From positions 2,091,001-2,155,000 of the forward strand of contig NZ_CP104973.1 in the NCBI RefSeq assembly GCF_025452195.1: 64,000 nt of DNA. The letters are read 5' to 3'. The notes beneath the pieces are model-generated. The model searched no databases, was not told where the DNA came from, and was given only the letters and a program-made list of their open reading frames with translations. Origin of the DNA: Phyllobacterium zundukense (lineage in GTDB: Bacteria > Pseudomonadota > Alphaproteobacteria > Rhizobiales > Rhizobiaceae). Of the stretch, positions 17,863 to 26,251 are shown piece after piece. The first letter of the stretch is position 1. The number at the start of each line of letters is the position of its first letter. A program made the translations under genes and the position numbers.

Positions 17863-18138
17863 ATGACCGATCTTGTTCGACCGAGAGTAAAATACGTAAT
17901 CGGCCCGGATGGCAGCCCGCTGACCATCGCCGATCTTCCACCCGCGAACACGCGGCGTTGGGTTATTCGCCGCAAGGCTGAGGTGGTTGCCGCTGTGCGC
18001 GGTGGTCTTCTTAGTCTTGAGGAGGCTTGCCATCGCTATACGTTGACGGTGGAAGAGTTCCTGTCCTGGCAGTCCTCGATCTCCGATCATGGGCTGGCTG
18101 GTCTCAGAACGACCCGGATACAGCAATATCGTCATTAG
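17863..18138 (+). CDS. sciP: CtrA inhibitor SciP (DUF1153)
   Basis: 91-aa helix-turn-helix protein, near-identical in pattern to SciP: VRPRVKYVIGPDGSPLTIADLPP, RRWVIRRKAEVV, then LSLEEACHRYTLTVEEFLSWQ and GLRTTRIQQYR. In Caulobacter SciP binds the CtrA DNA-binding domain and blocks transcription of CtrA targets in G1. ATG 17863 is preceded by AGAGAG; an upstream in-frame ATG-less extension (from 17839) is less likely. It is the first of several CtrA-circuit genes in the next 7 kb. It is convergent with the PqiA-like gene across a strong shared terminator. Confidence 0.95.
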   Translation: MTDLVRPRVKYVIGPDGSPLTIADLPPANTRRWVIRRKAEVVAAVRGGLLSLEEACHRYTLTVEEFLSWQSSISDHGLAGLRTTRIQQYRH

Positions 18139-18155
18139 ATGATGGTGCATGAACA

Positions 18156-18185
18156 GAAGGGGCTGGCCGCGAGGCCAGCCCCTTC
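18156..18185. terminator. bidirectional terminator between sciP and the PqiA-like gene
   Basis: A 13-bp perfect stem, GAAGGGGCTGGCC and its complement, around a GCGA tetraloop, placed between two convergent stop codons. Confidence 0.8.
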
Positions 18186-18187
18186 GC

Positions 18188-18646
18188 TTACGCAATCCTT
18201 TCTTCACGCACGATCAAGTGCGTTGCGAGTGCCGACAGAATCGCCGATGCAGTGAAAAACCAGAGTCCTGGCTGGGCGATCGCTGTGGCAAGCCCGCTCG
18301 TCTTTGCGCCGAAAATCACCAGAGCGACGAGCAAGACGTCCAGCATCGACCATTTCGACAGGAAGCCGATCCACCGGTGCAGAACATGGGCTGCAGCGGG
18401 TACTTGAGCTGCCGCCAATTGTGCGACGGCCAGCTTTGTGACCGGCAGAATGACCGAAAACAGCCCGACGATAGACGCCAGCAACCAGTCGCCGCCCGCC
18501 CACAGCGATCGAATTATGCCGAGAAGCGAAGGATTCTCGTCAAAGAAGTAAAGCCTGCTGACGTTCATCAACGGCATGGTCATCCCCAATGCCAGCGAAA
18601 ACGTAGCGATGAAGAGAAAGATGGGAATGAACGATCTTGCCGACAT
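18188..18646 (-). CDS. PqiA-like membrane protein
   Basis: 152 aa with four predicted transmembrane helices, one PqiA domain rather than the two of E. coli PqiA. Helix 1 is FIPIFLFIATFSLALGMTMPL; later segments include LASIVGLFSVILPVTKL, SMLDVLLVALVIFGA and LWFFTASAILSAL. PqiA-type proteins act with MCE proteins in lipid transport between membranes, but no MCE gene is adjacent. GGGATC precedes ATG 18646. The function is by family only. Confidence 0.75.
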   Translation of the reverse strand: MSARSFIPIFLFIATFSLALGMTMPLMNVSRLYFFDENPSLLGIIRSLWAGGDWLLASIVGLFSVILPVTKLAVAQLAAAQVPAAAHVLHRWIGFLSKWSMLDVLLVALVIFGAKTSGLATAIAQPGLWFFTASAILSALATHLIVREERIA

Positions 18647-18877
18647 GCTGATCCCGAACCAAGGCTGACCTGGCTACGCATGAAGGAAATACATGGCAAC
18701 CGTCAAGGGTGGCGACGAGAAGACACATCGGATCACATTCGCTTGACCCGATTGACGCTTCCCATGGCTGGTCTCCATAGTTAGGGTAAACAGGTGCCGG
18801 CCAGATGCTGGCGGTAACAGAACGTATTTGAATTCTTGTTGATTTGATCGACACAAAACATTGGATTGATGCACCTT

Positions 18878-20986
18878 ATGCGTACAAAATTCGGATTGCT
18901 GTTTGTTTTCCTGGCCTTTGTTTCCTCGGCACAGGCGCTCGAGGCCGCGGCGCCGGTGCTCGCGCCAGAGGAGGAGCAGGCCAAGGCCGCGCATTTGAGC
19001 GCGCAGGTGCTGACATATTACCACTACAAGAAGGTGCCGTTGGATGACGCCTTGTCTGAAAAAATAGTTAACCGGTACATAGAATTACTCGACCCGGAGC
19101 GCTTCTTTTTCCTTCAGTCCGATATTGATCAGTTCATGACCAACAAGGACAAAATCGATGATGCCATCTTCAGTGACGATCTGAGCATTCCGTTCGCTAT
19201 CTTCAATGTGTACGAGCAGCGTTACGTGGAGCGCCTTACATACGCGCGTGAATTGCTCAAACAGGATTTTGATTTCAGTCAGAACGAAGAGTTCACACTT
19301 ATCCGCGACAAGGAACCTTGGCCGAAAACAATGGCGGAGAGCCAGGACCTTTGGCGCAAGCGCGTGAAAAACGATTGGCTGCGCCTGAAACTGGCGGGTA
19401 CGCCTGAGGCGACGATACGCGAAACCCTTGGCAAGCGTTATGGAAACTCACTGGCCCGCGCCTACAAGTACAAGAGTGACGACGTCTTTCAGACGTTCAT
19501 GACCGCTTACACGAACTCGATAGAACCCCATACGGACTATCTGGGTGTTGCGGCGGCTTCGGACTTCGACATTTCGATGAAACTTTCCCTCGTCGGCATC
19601 GGCGCCGTGCTGCAGGAGCGCGACGAATATACGACCATACGTGAGCTCGTACCGGGTGGGCCGGCTCAGCTGTCTGGCCAGCTGGCTGTCGGGGACAGAA
19701 TTGTCGGCGTTGCCCAGGGCAAGGACGGCACGCTGGTGGACGTTGTCGGCACCCGCGTCAACGAAGTCGTGAAACTGATACGCGGAGAGAAGGATACCGT
19801 CGTACGGCTGGATATCTTGCCATCCGATGCCGGACTTGACGGCAAGCATCGCCTGGTCACCCTGGTGCGAGACAACATCAGTCTGGACAAACAGGCAGCC
19901 AAAAAGAGCGTTCAGATTGTCAAGGACGGTGATATCTCGCGCAAAATCGGCGTGATCTCGTTGCCCACATTCTATGAAGATTTCGATGCGCGGCGGCGCG
20001 GCGACAATGATTACCGGAGCGCAAGCCGCGATGTCGCCAAGCTTTTGGCAGAACTCGAGAAAGAAAAGGTCGATGGTGTCGTCATCGATCTGCGCAACAA
20101 TGGCGGAGGTTCTTTGCCGCAAGCGATCGAACTGACCGGCTTTTTCGTAGGCAAGGGACCAGTTCTGCAGCAGCGCAACGGCGATGGCGAAATCAGGGTA
20201 AATGGCAACAAGCGCGCAACGGCCCTCTGGACGGGGCCGCTTGCAGTGCTCATCAATCGTGGTTCCGCATCGGCTTCAGAGATTTTCGCCGCCGCAATAC
20301 AAGACTATGGCCGCGGCGTCATCATTGGCGAACCGAGTTTTGGCAAGGGGACCGTTCAAACAGTGGTCGATCTGGACGAGGAAGCACGTAACCCGAAGCC
20401 GGAATTCGGCGAACTGAAAATGACTGTCGCACAGTTCTTCCGCATCAATGGCGGCACTACCCAGCTCCGTGGTGTGACGCCGGATATCGTCTTGCCGGGA
20501 TTTGCGGACGAGGAGAAACTGGGTGAGTCGAGCTATGACAATGCGTTGCCGTGGCTGCAAATCAAACCTGCGAAGTACAAACCGCTTGGCGATATCAAAA
20601 CGGTTCTCCCGGAGCTGCAGAGCCGACATGACGCCCGCGCCAAAACGGATAAGGATTTCAAGGATCTCGTTGAAGACGTGAGTGAGCTCGATGATCTGAG
20701 GAACAAACGGGTTATCTCACTCAATGAAACCGAACGGCGTGCTGAGAGAGAGCGTCAGGTCAATCGCCTGAAGGCGCGCGAGGCAGCAGATGGCAAGGGT
20801 TCGGTGTCACGGGCAGATCTTGTATTTCAGGAAGACGGACTGCAAGCCAACGAGCGCAGCTTGAGCGCAGACATAGCGAGTGAGAAGGCGCTGAAGGACG
20901 CAAAAGACGTTCTTCTGGGTGAGGCGGTGCATATTCTCAGTGATGCCGCAGATCTTACCAAAGTCAAATCGGCAAAGAACAATTGA
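18878..20986 (+). CDS. prc: carboxy-terminal processing (tail-specific) protease Prc, S41 family
   Basis: Periplasmic serine protease of about 702 aa with an N-terminal signal peptide (FGLLFVFLAFVSSAQA). After the N-terminal Tsp domain comes a PDZ domain (around 230-330), then the S41 core with GVVIDLRNNGGGS, nucleophile region RGSASASEI and catalytic Lys in SFGKGTVQT. The C-terminal helical extension of E. coli-type Prc is present. It degrades misfolded periplasmic proteins and trims peptidoglycan hydrolases. In-frame ATGs at 18869 and 18878 both fit; GGAT spacing favours 18878. It is divergent from the PqiA-like gene. Confidence 0.93.
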   Translation: MRTKFGLLFVFLAFVSSAQALEAAAPVLAPEEEQAKAAHLSAQVLTYYHYKKVPLDDALSEKIVNRYIELLDPERFFFLQSDIDQFMTNKDKIDDAIFSDDLSIPFAIFNVYEQRYVERLTYARELLKQDFDFSQNEEFTLIRDKEPWPKTMAESQDLWRKRVKNDWLRLKLAGTPEATIRETLGKRYGNSLARAYKYKSDDVFQTFMTAYTNSIEPHTDYLGVAAASDFDISMKLSLVGIGAVLQERDEYTTIRELVPGGPAQLSGQLAVGDRIVGVAQGKDGTLVDVVGTRVNEVVKLIRGEKDTVVRLDILPSDAGLDGKHRLVTLVRDNISLDKQAAKKSVQIVKDGDISRKIGVISLPTFYEDFDARRRGDNDYRSASRDVAKLLAELEKEKVDGVVIDLRNNGGGSLPQAIELTGFFVGKGPVLQQRNGDGEIRVNGNKRATALWTGPLAVLINRGSASASEIFAAAIQDYGRGVIIGEPSFGKGTVQTVVDLDEEARNPKPEFGELKMTVAQFFRINGGTTQLRGVTPDIVLPGFADEEKLGESSYDNALPWLQIKPAKYKPLGDIKTVLPELQSRHDARAKTDKDFKDLVEDVSELDDLRNKRVISLNETERRAERERQVNRLKAREAADGKGSVSRADLVFQEDGLQANERSLSADIASEKALKDAKDVLLGEAVHILSDAADLTKVKSAKNN

Positions 20987-20995
20987 TTATTATTA

Positions 20996-21018
20996 GCGCC
21001 AGCGTTGAGTGCTGGCGC
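20996..21018. terminator. hairpin after prc
   Basis: GCGCCAGC (20996-21003) and GCTGGCGC (21011-21018) around GTTGAGT. No T tract follows, so termination is not certain. Confidence 0.4.
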
Positions 21019-21041
21019 CGGACATGACGAATGGTGCAGCA

Positions 21042-21338
21042 ATGGCAGATCAGATCAATATCGATAAGCAGGAAACGGGTAGCGGCGGACGCTATGTGGC
21101 GGTGGTATCAGGACACGAGGCCGAGATGGCATTTTCCCGCGCGAGCCCGCATCTGATCATCATCGATCACACGGCTGTGCCGGATGCTTTGCGTGGCCAA
21201 GGTGTGGGGCAGGCCCTGGCGTTGCATGCGGTCGAAGATGCACGGGCCGGCGGATGGAAAATCATCCCGCTTTGCCCATTCATGCGCGCTCAATCGCTCA
21301 GGCACGAGGAGTGGGCGGACGTCGTCCAGCAGAGATAG
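21042..21338 (+). CDS. GNAT-like N-acetyltransferase (YidJ/Gtn type)
   Basis: Short acetyltransferase of about 98 aa with one GNAT core. An N-terminal strand is followed by the acetyl-CoA loop VPDALRGQGVGQALALHAVEDAR, then IIPLCPFMRAQSLRH, as in the small Acetyltransf_CG proteins. The substrate is unknown. Starts at 21009, 21024 and 21042 are all in frame; none has a strong ribosome site, and 21042 gives the family length. It follows prc by 55 bases but is separated from it by a hairpin. Confidence 0.8.
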   Translation: MADQINIDKQETGSGGRYVAVVSGHEAEMAFSRASPHLIIIDHTAVPDALRGQGVGQALALHAVEDARAGGWKIIPLCPFMRAQSLRHEEWADVVQQR

Positions 21339-21392
21339 GGCCTTTTGGGAACTTTAGGCCCACCGGAGCTGAATTCTCAAAAAGTCTTCTGA

Positions 21393-21779
21393 CTAACCGA
21401 TCATCGCCCGCTTGTCGGTGACAGGAACTTCTTCGATATCCCGCGGCTTGCCATCGCGCTGCTCGAGTGCCTCAGCTTTGGCAAGTTCCGCTTCCGATTC
21501 GGTAAGGGCCGCCTCGGCATCATCCTTCTGAGCCTTCAGGTCGCGGATTGAATCAAACAGATTGTCACGGCGCTGGCGGGCGGCTTTGGCGAAGGTCGGA
21601 TAGGCAAAATGCGTGGTGTCGGTGATGCCCGCCTTCTTTTCCTCAGACAGAATCTGCGCGTCCAATTCGGCAGCCATGCGTTCGAACTCGCCCATCATCA
21701 AATCAAGCTGGCCGAGTTGACGGCGCTTTTCCTTGACCTGAAAGAGCTTCAGTCGAACCAAACCTTCATGCGACTTCAT
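21393..21779 (-). CDS. FliJ-like flagellar export chaperone
   Basis: 128-aa, almost wholly coiled-coil protein: SHEGLVRLKLFQVKEKRRQLGQLDLMM, then a second long heptad region, with the conserved YPTFAKAARQRRDNL. This matches rhizobial proteins annotated as FliJ, which escort export substrates to the FliI ATPase. ATG 21779 has GAGGGGG nine bases upstream. No fliI or other flagellar gene lies in the window. Its place beside ctrA fits CtrA control of flagellar genes. The assignment rests on coiled-coil pattern and synteny memory, so it is moderate. Confidence 0.65.
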   Translation of the reverse strand: MKSHEGLVRLKLFQVKEKRRQLGQLDLMMGEFERMAAELDAQILSEEKKAGITDTTHFAYPTFAKAARQRRDNLFDSIRDLKAQKDDAEAALTESEAELAKAEALEQRDGKPRDIEEVPVTDKRAMIG

Positions 21780-22272
21780 ACTCACTACCCCCTCAACACC
21801 TGCCAAAAGCCGGTACTCTGATCCTGCCAAAAGGCTGGCGATCGATCATCCGGCGCCGTTTCACCCCCGAATCACTTCGGAAAAATGAAACAAAAACTTA
21901 AAGGTTGCCCTGTCTGGTAACCTTTCCTTTACGTTCAGCATTAATCATACGCCTTAAGACTTAAAGCTCTGTAAATCAGCGCTGCAAGTTTTTAGACGGC
22001 GATTTTATCGAGTCGAATGAATCGCTTAAGGCCAGAACCTGATGCTGCGCCTTATGATTTTTGACCGGTAAGTTGACCTTATGAATCAATGCGGTGCCAA
22101 TGATTTTTAATTCAAGAGTCAAAGACACTTGCAAAGCGGAATTAGATTTTGTTAACCATTCGGTGGCAATCTTAACGTTATGGAAACGGCTTGTTTCGCG
22201 ACCTGACTTCGGGATTGCCCTGATCGAGGTTTCTTGGGCAACCCATTTCAGCGGCGGGAAAAGGGGAATGAT
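21780..22272 (+). promoter_or_regulatory. ctrA upstream control region with a cluster of GANTC sites
   Basis: 493 bases without a gene. Five CcrM methylation sites (GANTC) occur at 21869, 22010, 22019, 22083 and 22116, four of them within 111 bases. Several TTAA half-sites lie at 21943-21962 and TTAACC at about 22151, possible CtrA autoregulation elements. In Caulobacter, GANTC methylation state times ctrA transcription. Confidence 0.6.
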
Positions 22273-22974
22273 ATGCGGGTTCTTTTAATCGAAGACGATA
22301 GTGCAACGGCCCAGAGCATCGAACTGATGCTCAAGTCGGAAAGCTTCAATGTTTATACGACGGATCTGGGCGAGGAGGGTGTCGATCTCGGCAAGCTCTA
22401 CGACTATGATATCATCCTCCTCGACCTCAACCTACCGGACATGTCCGGTTATGAAGTCCTGAGGACCCTGCGTCTGTCGAAGGTGAAAACACCAATCCTG
22501 ATCCTTTCCGGCATGGCCGGCATCGAGGACAAGGTTCGCGGCCTCGGATTCGGCGCCGACGACTATATGACCAAGCCCTTCCACAAGGACGAACTGGTTG
22601 CCCGTATCCATGCGATCGTGCGCCGTTCCAAGGGTCATGCCCAGTCGGTCATCACCACCGGCGACCTCATCGTCAATCTGGATGCCAAGACGGTGGAAGT
22701 CACCGGACAGCGCGTTCACCTGACGGGCAAGGAATATCAGATGCTGGAGCTGCTTTCGCTCCGCAAGGGTACGACCCTCACCAAGGAAATGTTCCTCAAC
22801 CACCTCTACGGCGGTATGGACGAGCCGGAACTCAAGATCATCGACGTCTTCATCTGCAAGCTGCGCAAGAAGCTCGACAATGCTTCCGGTGGTATCAACT
22901 ATATCGAAACCGTCTGGGGCCGCGGCTATGTGCTGCGTGAGCCGGATGCATCGGATTTGCGCGAAATCGCCTGA
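22273..22974 (+). CDS. ctrA: cell-cycle master regulator CtrA
   Basis: 233-aa OmpR-class response regulator. The receiver has the acidic pair EDD (residues 7-9), phospho-Asp D51 in [13 protein letters not shown], switch region LILSGM and YMTKPF. The winged-helix domain contains the CtrA-typical [31 protein letters not shown]. It controls replication initiation, division, motility and envelope genes in alphaproteobacteria. ATG 22273 is chosen for family length and for AAGGGGA upstream; the frame is open from 22234. chpT, which phosphorylates CtrA, lies 600 bases downstream on the other strand. Confidence 0.98.
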   Translation: MRVLLIEDDSATAQSIELMLKSESFNVYTTDLGEEGVDLGKLYDYDIILLDLNLPDMSGYEVLRTLRLSKVKTPILILSGMAGIEDKVRGLGFGADDYMTKPFHKDELVARIHAIVRRSKGHAQSVITTGDLIVNLDAKTVEVTGQRVHLTGKEYQMLELLSLRKGTTLTKEMFLNHLYGGMDEPELKIIDVFICKLRKKLDNASGGINYIETVWGRGYVLREPDASDLREIA

Positions 22975-22997
22975 TCCGACATAATATCGAGAACGAG

Positions 22998-23023
22998 AAG
23001 CTCCGTGTTAACGGAGCTTTTTT
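22998..23023 (+). terminator. rho-independent terminator of ctrA
   Basis: Stem AAGCTCCG (22998-23005) and CGGAGCTT (23012-23019), loop TGTTAA, followed by a T run. Confidence 0.85.
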
Positions 23024-23070
23024 CTTTGCGTCCAGACTCCGGCGAAGAGCTGTCGCACACGGTGTTCCTC

Positions 23071-23439
23071 TCAGCCTTCGACCGGTACCGGCGGCAAGAT
23101 TTCGGTGATCGAAACACGATTGAACGGTTTCAGCAGATATCCGGCTGCACCGGCACGCTTGGCCCGCATGATCCGGCTTAAGTCAACCTCAGGCAAGCAA
23201 AGATAGATCTTGCTGTTCTCACCGCCTGGCAAGGCACGCACCTGACTTATGATCTCCGGCGCTGGCATGTCGGATAGCGCGTCGTCGAGGATGATGATGT
23301 CTGGCATTTCAACGCTACAGGCGGCAATCGTCTGATAGCCGGTATCGGCTGTCGTCACGATGATCGTTTCGTTGGCAATAAGCCTCCGCGCTACCTTCCT
23401 GACCACAGGAGATCCATCTACAATCATGCAGCGTAGCAA
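23071..23439 (-). CDS. degenerate single-domain receiver protein next to chpT
   Basis: About 122 aa, receiver domain only. The phospho-Asp (IIILDDALSD) and the late Lys (GYLLKPFN) are kept. The N-terminal acidic pair reads VDGS instead of VDDS, and the switch Thr position is Leu (YLCLPEV), so phosphorylation behaviour may be altered or lost. TTG 23439 with GGGGAG eight bases upstream is the likely start; ATG 23427 gives the shorter form, and the frame is open to 23556. It lies just downstream of chpT in the same direction, so it may work with the CtrA relay. That link is inference. Confidence 0.75.
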   Translation of the reverse strand: MLRCMIVDGSPVVRKVARRLIANETIIVTTADTGYQTIAACSVEMPDIIILDDALSDMPAPEIISQVRALPGGENSKIYLCLPEVDLSRIMRAKRAGAAGYLLKPFNRVSITEILPPVPVEG

Positions 23440-23556
23440 TTGAAAACTCCCCGCAAAAAGCCAAATCGCGTTTGTCCCGTGGCTGAGGTTACCAGCCGTT
23501 GGGTGAATAAACACCCAAGGTTGATGGTAAATTTTTAGGACAACTTGCGCGATCAA

Positions 23557-24186
23557 CTACGCCGCGGTGAAGACAATCTCTTCGGGACTTGCATGGATCG
23601 AGATGGTCATGCCGGCTTCCTGGGCCAGCAGGAGTGTATAGTAAGGTTGAACCCCGTGGGCATCGATCGGCTCTTCTGGAACCTTGCCGCTGTGCAGTTC
23701 AAGAAATTTCGGCGGGACACGCAGCATTGGACCACGTGATGTGAGGACAAAACGCGGCTGTGTTTCCGGTGTTTGCAGCGCAACCGACAATGTGCCGCCA
23801 CGGGGTAGGGCTGCATTGGCGATCAGGACCAGATTGAGCAACAGCTTAACCTTGTTCTTAGGCAGTAGAACCCGGGTGCCTTCCCAAGTCAATTCGGCTT
23901 TTTCGCCCTTCATATATTCATTGGCGACATTCTGGGCATCACCTGTATCGATCTGCACTCCAGCCGACCCCGCAGCGCCAAATGCAATACGCGCGAACTG
24001 CAGGCGAGCAGATGCGCTGCGCGCGCTGGATTTGATGAGGCTCATCGCATCGTCATCAGAACCGCCTTCTTCGAGCAATTCCAACCCATTATTGATGGCG
24101 CCAACGGGTGAAATGATATCGTGGCAGATGCGGCTGCTCAGGAGCGCTCCGAGGTCCGTTGCCGAGAGAATAATGGGCAATGTCAT
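23557..24186 (-). CDS. chpT: histidine phosphotransferase ChpT
   Basis: 209 aa. It resembles a histidine kinase dimerisation domain with a degenerate ATPase-like domain. The phosphoacceptor is in SRICHDIISPVGAINNGLELL (H22), and the C-terminal part has LLLNLVLIANAALPRGG. ChpT relays phosphate from CckA to CtrA and CpdR. GGAGA precedes ATG 24186. It is divergent from eipA, with a 315-base region between; in Brucella the same order of ctrA, chpT and the DUF1134 gene is found, which supports both assignments. Confidence 0.93.
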   Translation of the reverse strand: MTLPIILSATDLGALLSSRICHDIISPVGAINNGLELLEEGGSDDDAMSLIKSSARSASARLQFARIAFGAAGSAGVQIDTGDAQNVANEYMKGEKAELTWEGTRVLLPKNKVKLLLNLVLIANAALPRGGTLSVALQTPETQPRFVLTSRGPMLRVPPKFLELHSGKVPEEPIDAHGVQPYYTLLLAQEAGMTISIHASPEEIVFTAA

Positions 24187-24315
24187 GGGGAAATCTCCTG
24201 AAGATTGGCTGGTGGTTCAGAGGCCGTCGCGAATCAGTAACACGCGAATCACTCCGATTTCTGGCCTATTTGGATACATAGCTCGATCATGATCGGCAAG
24301 AACGTCTTGGCTGGA

Positions 24316-24361
24316 GCTTGCAAATGTTGAAATTTCAAGGTTTTTGCCTTTCTTTGCAAGC
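24316..24361. promoter_or_regulatory. nested palindromes between chpT and eipA
   Basis: Outer arms GCTTGCAAA (24316-24324) and TTTGCAAGC (24353-24361) enclose a perfect 12-bp palindrome TTGAAATTTCAA (24327-24338). A possible operator or transcript hairpin in the divergent promoter region. Confidence 0.45.
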
Positions 24362-24411
24362 CATTGAAATGCCAAGATCGATTCATAAACTTTTATACAA
24401 GGTTTAGCGCC

Positions 24412-24432
24412 TTAAAATGAATTCGATTTTAA
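24412..24432. promoter_or_regulatory. AT-rich inverted repeat upstream of eipA
   Basis: Arms TTAAAAT (24412-24418) and ATTTTAA (24426-24432) around a seven-base GAATTCG centre, 70 bases before eipA. It contains two TTAA elements but at 16-base spacing, so it is not a standard CtrA box. Confidence 0.4.
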
Positions 24433-24501
24433 AAGCAGGCGCAAGATCTGCTCATCCTTGCATCAGGCGTCAGGCAAAGAAGCGAACAGCCAAAAGGAAT
24501 T

Positions 24502-25083
24502 ATGATGGCGTCTCTACTCTTGTCTTTGAACCGCGGCTTTCTCCTCTTTCTGACACTTGTGTCACTCGTTGTCGCCCAGGCGCAGACGGCGCGGGCGCAA
24601 GAAACCTATACGATGGAAGAAATCGTCAATTCCGGTCAACGGTTCTTCGGATCGACTTCTGGTGGGCTCGCCACGGCTGTCGAAAAAGTCTTCCAGAGCT
24701 ACGGCTTGCCAAACGGCTATGTCCTCGGCGAGGAAGGATCTGGCGCCCTTATTGGCGGCCTGACCTACGGGGAAGGTTCACTCTACACCAAGAATGCCGG
24801 AGATCACAAAACCTTCTGGCAGGGACCATCGATCGGCTGGGATTTCGGCGGACAGGGCTCGCGCGTCATGATGCTCGTCTACAATCTCGATGATGTGCAG
24901 AACCTCTACGGCCGCTTCGTTGGTGTTGCCGGTTCGGCGTATCTTTTCGCCGGCGTCGGTTTCAATGTGTTGAAGCGAAATCAGGTACTGCTTGTTCCGA
25001 TCAGAACAGGCGTCGGTGCACGTCTGGGTGTCAATGTGGGTTATCTGAAGATTACCCAAACGGCCACATGGAATCCTTTCTGA
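24502..25083 (+). CDS. eipA: periplasmic envelope integrity protein EipA (DUF1134)
   Basis: 193 aa with a signal peptide (FLLFLTLVSLVVAQAQTARA, cut before QETYTM) and a DUF1134 domain with a small lipocalin-like beta barrel. Conserved stretches are GLATAVEKVFQSYGLPNGYVLGEEGSGA, GWDFGGQGSRVMMLVYNL and RTGVGARLGVNVGYLK. In Brucella EipA supports envelope integrity and virulence and is a CtrA target. Two ATGs (24502, 24505) follow AAAGGAAT. Its place next to chpT and ctrA matches Brucella. A clear terminator follows. Confidence 0.9.
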   Translation: MMASLLLSLNRGFLLFLTLVSLVVAQAQTARAQETYTMEEIVNSGQRFFGSTSGGLATAVEKVFQSYGLPNGYVLGEEGSGALIGGLTYGEGSLYTKNAGDHKTFWQGPSIGWDFGGQGSRVMMLVYNLDDVQNLYGRFVGVAGSAYLFAGVGFNVLKRNQVLLVPIRTGVGARLGVNVGYLKITQTATWNPF

Positions 25084-25107
25084 TAAAATAAACCGTATTG
25101 CATTTGG

Positions 25108-25131
25108 GACGCGAACTTTTCAGTTCGCGTC
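25108..25131 (+). terminator. rho-independent terminator of eipA
   Basis: Perfect 10-bp stem GACGCGAACT (25108-25117) and AGTTCGCGTC (25122-25131), followed by TTTGCGTTT. Confidence 0.8.
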
Positions 25132-25198
25132 TTTGCGTTTCAGGGCCTGACTGTTAGTACACCTTGTGCCAAGATAGACATCCAACAGGACCCTGATC

Positions 25199-26251
25199 GT
25201 GATCCAGTCTGCACTATATTTTGCTTTCGGATTCCTGAGCGCCGTGCTGGTGGCGCTTTTGGTTGCGCCGCCCATCTGGCGCCGGGCGACACTGCTTACA
25301 CGCAAGCGCGTCGAGGCAGAAACGCCGTTGACACTGAACGAGATACAGGCGCAGCGGGATGGCCTGCGCGCCGAACATGCGATCGCCGAGCGCAAGCTTG
25401 AGTTGATGCTGGAAAGCTCCCGCGAAAAAAATGCACTACAGTTGGCCGAACTCGGCGAGAAAGAGCGTCTCATGCGCAATCTCACCTCTGAACTTGCAGC
25501 GCGCGATGCGACGATTGCCGAGTTGCGATCGTCATTTGCCGATCGTGAACAGGAATTCGAGAAAGCCGCAGCCATGATCGTAGGGCATGAGCGATTGATA
25601 GAGCAAAAGTCAGCGGAGCTCGAACTCTTGCATCGCCGGGCATCCAACGTCGCGATGAATGCAGACAGTTTTCAAATCGAAGTCGCAGCGCAATCGGCCC
25701 GAATTGATAATCTTTCAGATGATTTGAGAGAGGCGCGGCAGGACAAGCGCGATAGCGACAACCTGAGACAACGGGCCGAAGCAGATATCAAGGAAGTGCA
25801 ACATTCTCTGGCGCAGGAAACCAAGCGAAGCGCCGAGCTTGAGAAGCGCTCGAATGCCCTGCTCAGGCAAATTTCCGACAGCGAGGCCAAGCTTTCGAGA
25901 CGCGATAAGGAAATCGAACGGATCAATGAACGTTTGCGCAACGTGCTCGCCGAAGGGCGCAAGCCGGGATCGTCTGTTCTGGATATGCCGCGCGGCAAGC
26001 AGGCACTTGTTCAAGCGCAGGAAACCGAGCGCTTGCGCGAAGAGATGAATGCACTTGCAGCGCAGGTCGTTGCCATGGTCGCGCGGCTTGAGGGGCCAAC
26101 CTCGAAGGTCAACGAACTGCTGGCGAAAGCCGAGAGCGAAATGTCTCCGGTGCATGACGAAAACGGCGAAATCATCTTGAGCCTGGCCGATCGCATTCGC
26201 GCTTTGCAGACTGCAGCTTCAGAGACTGGAAAAACGGCTGAAACGCGATAG
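25199..26251 (+). CDS. membrane-anchored long coiled-coil protein
   Basis: 350 aa starting at GTG 25199. One N-terminal transmembrane segment (residues 3-27, SALYFAFGFLSAVLVALLVAPPIW) is followed by about 280 residues of almost unbroken coiled coil rich in Glu, Arg, Leu and Ala. A short C-terminal segment (SEMSPVHDENGEIILSLADRIRALQ) follows. The domain is probably cytoplasmic, given the positive RRATLLTRKR after the membrane segment. The family is not recognised beyond this architecture; a scaffold role near the pole or envelope is only a guess. Its last 33 bases overlap the convergent methyltransferase gene. Confidence 0.75.
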   Translation: MIQSALYFAFGFLSAVLVALLVAPPIWRRATLLTRKRVEAETPLTLNEIQAQRDGLRAEHAIAERKLELMLESSREKNALQLAELGEKERLMRNLTSELAARDATIAELRSSFADREQEFEKAAAMIVGHERLIEQKSAELELLHRRASNVAMNADSFQIEVAAQSARIDNLSDDLREARQDKRDSDNLRQRAEADIKEVQHSLAQETKRSAELEKRSNALLRQISDSEAKLSRRDKEIERINERLRNVLAEGRKPGSSVLDMPRGKQALVQAQETERLREEMNALAAQVVAMVARLEGPTSKVNELLAKAESEMSPVHDENGEIILSLADRIRALQTAASETGKTAETR

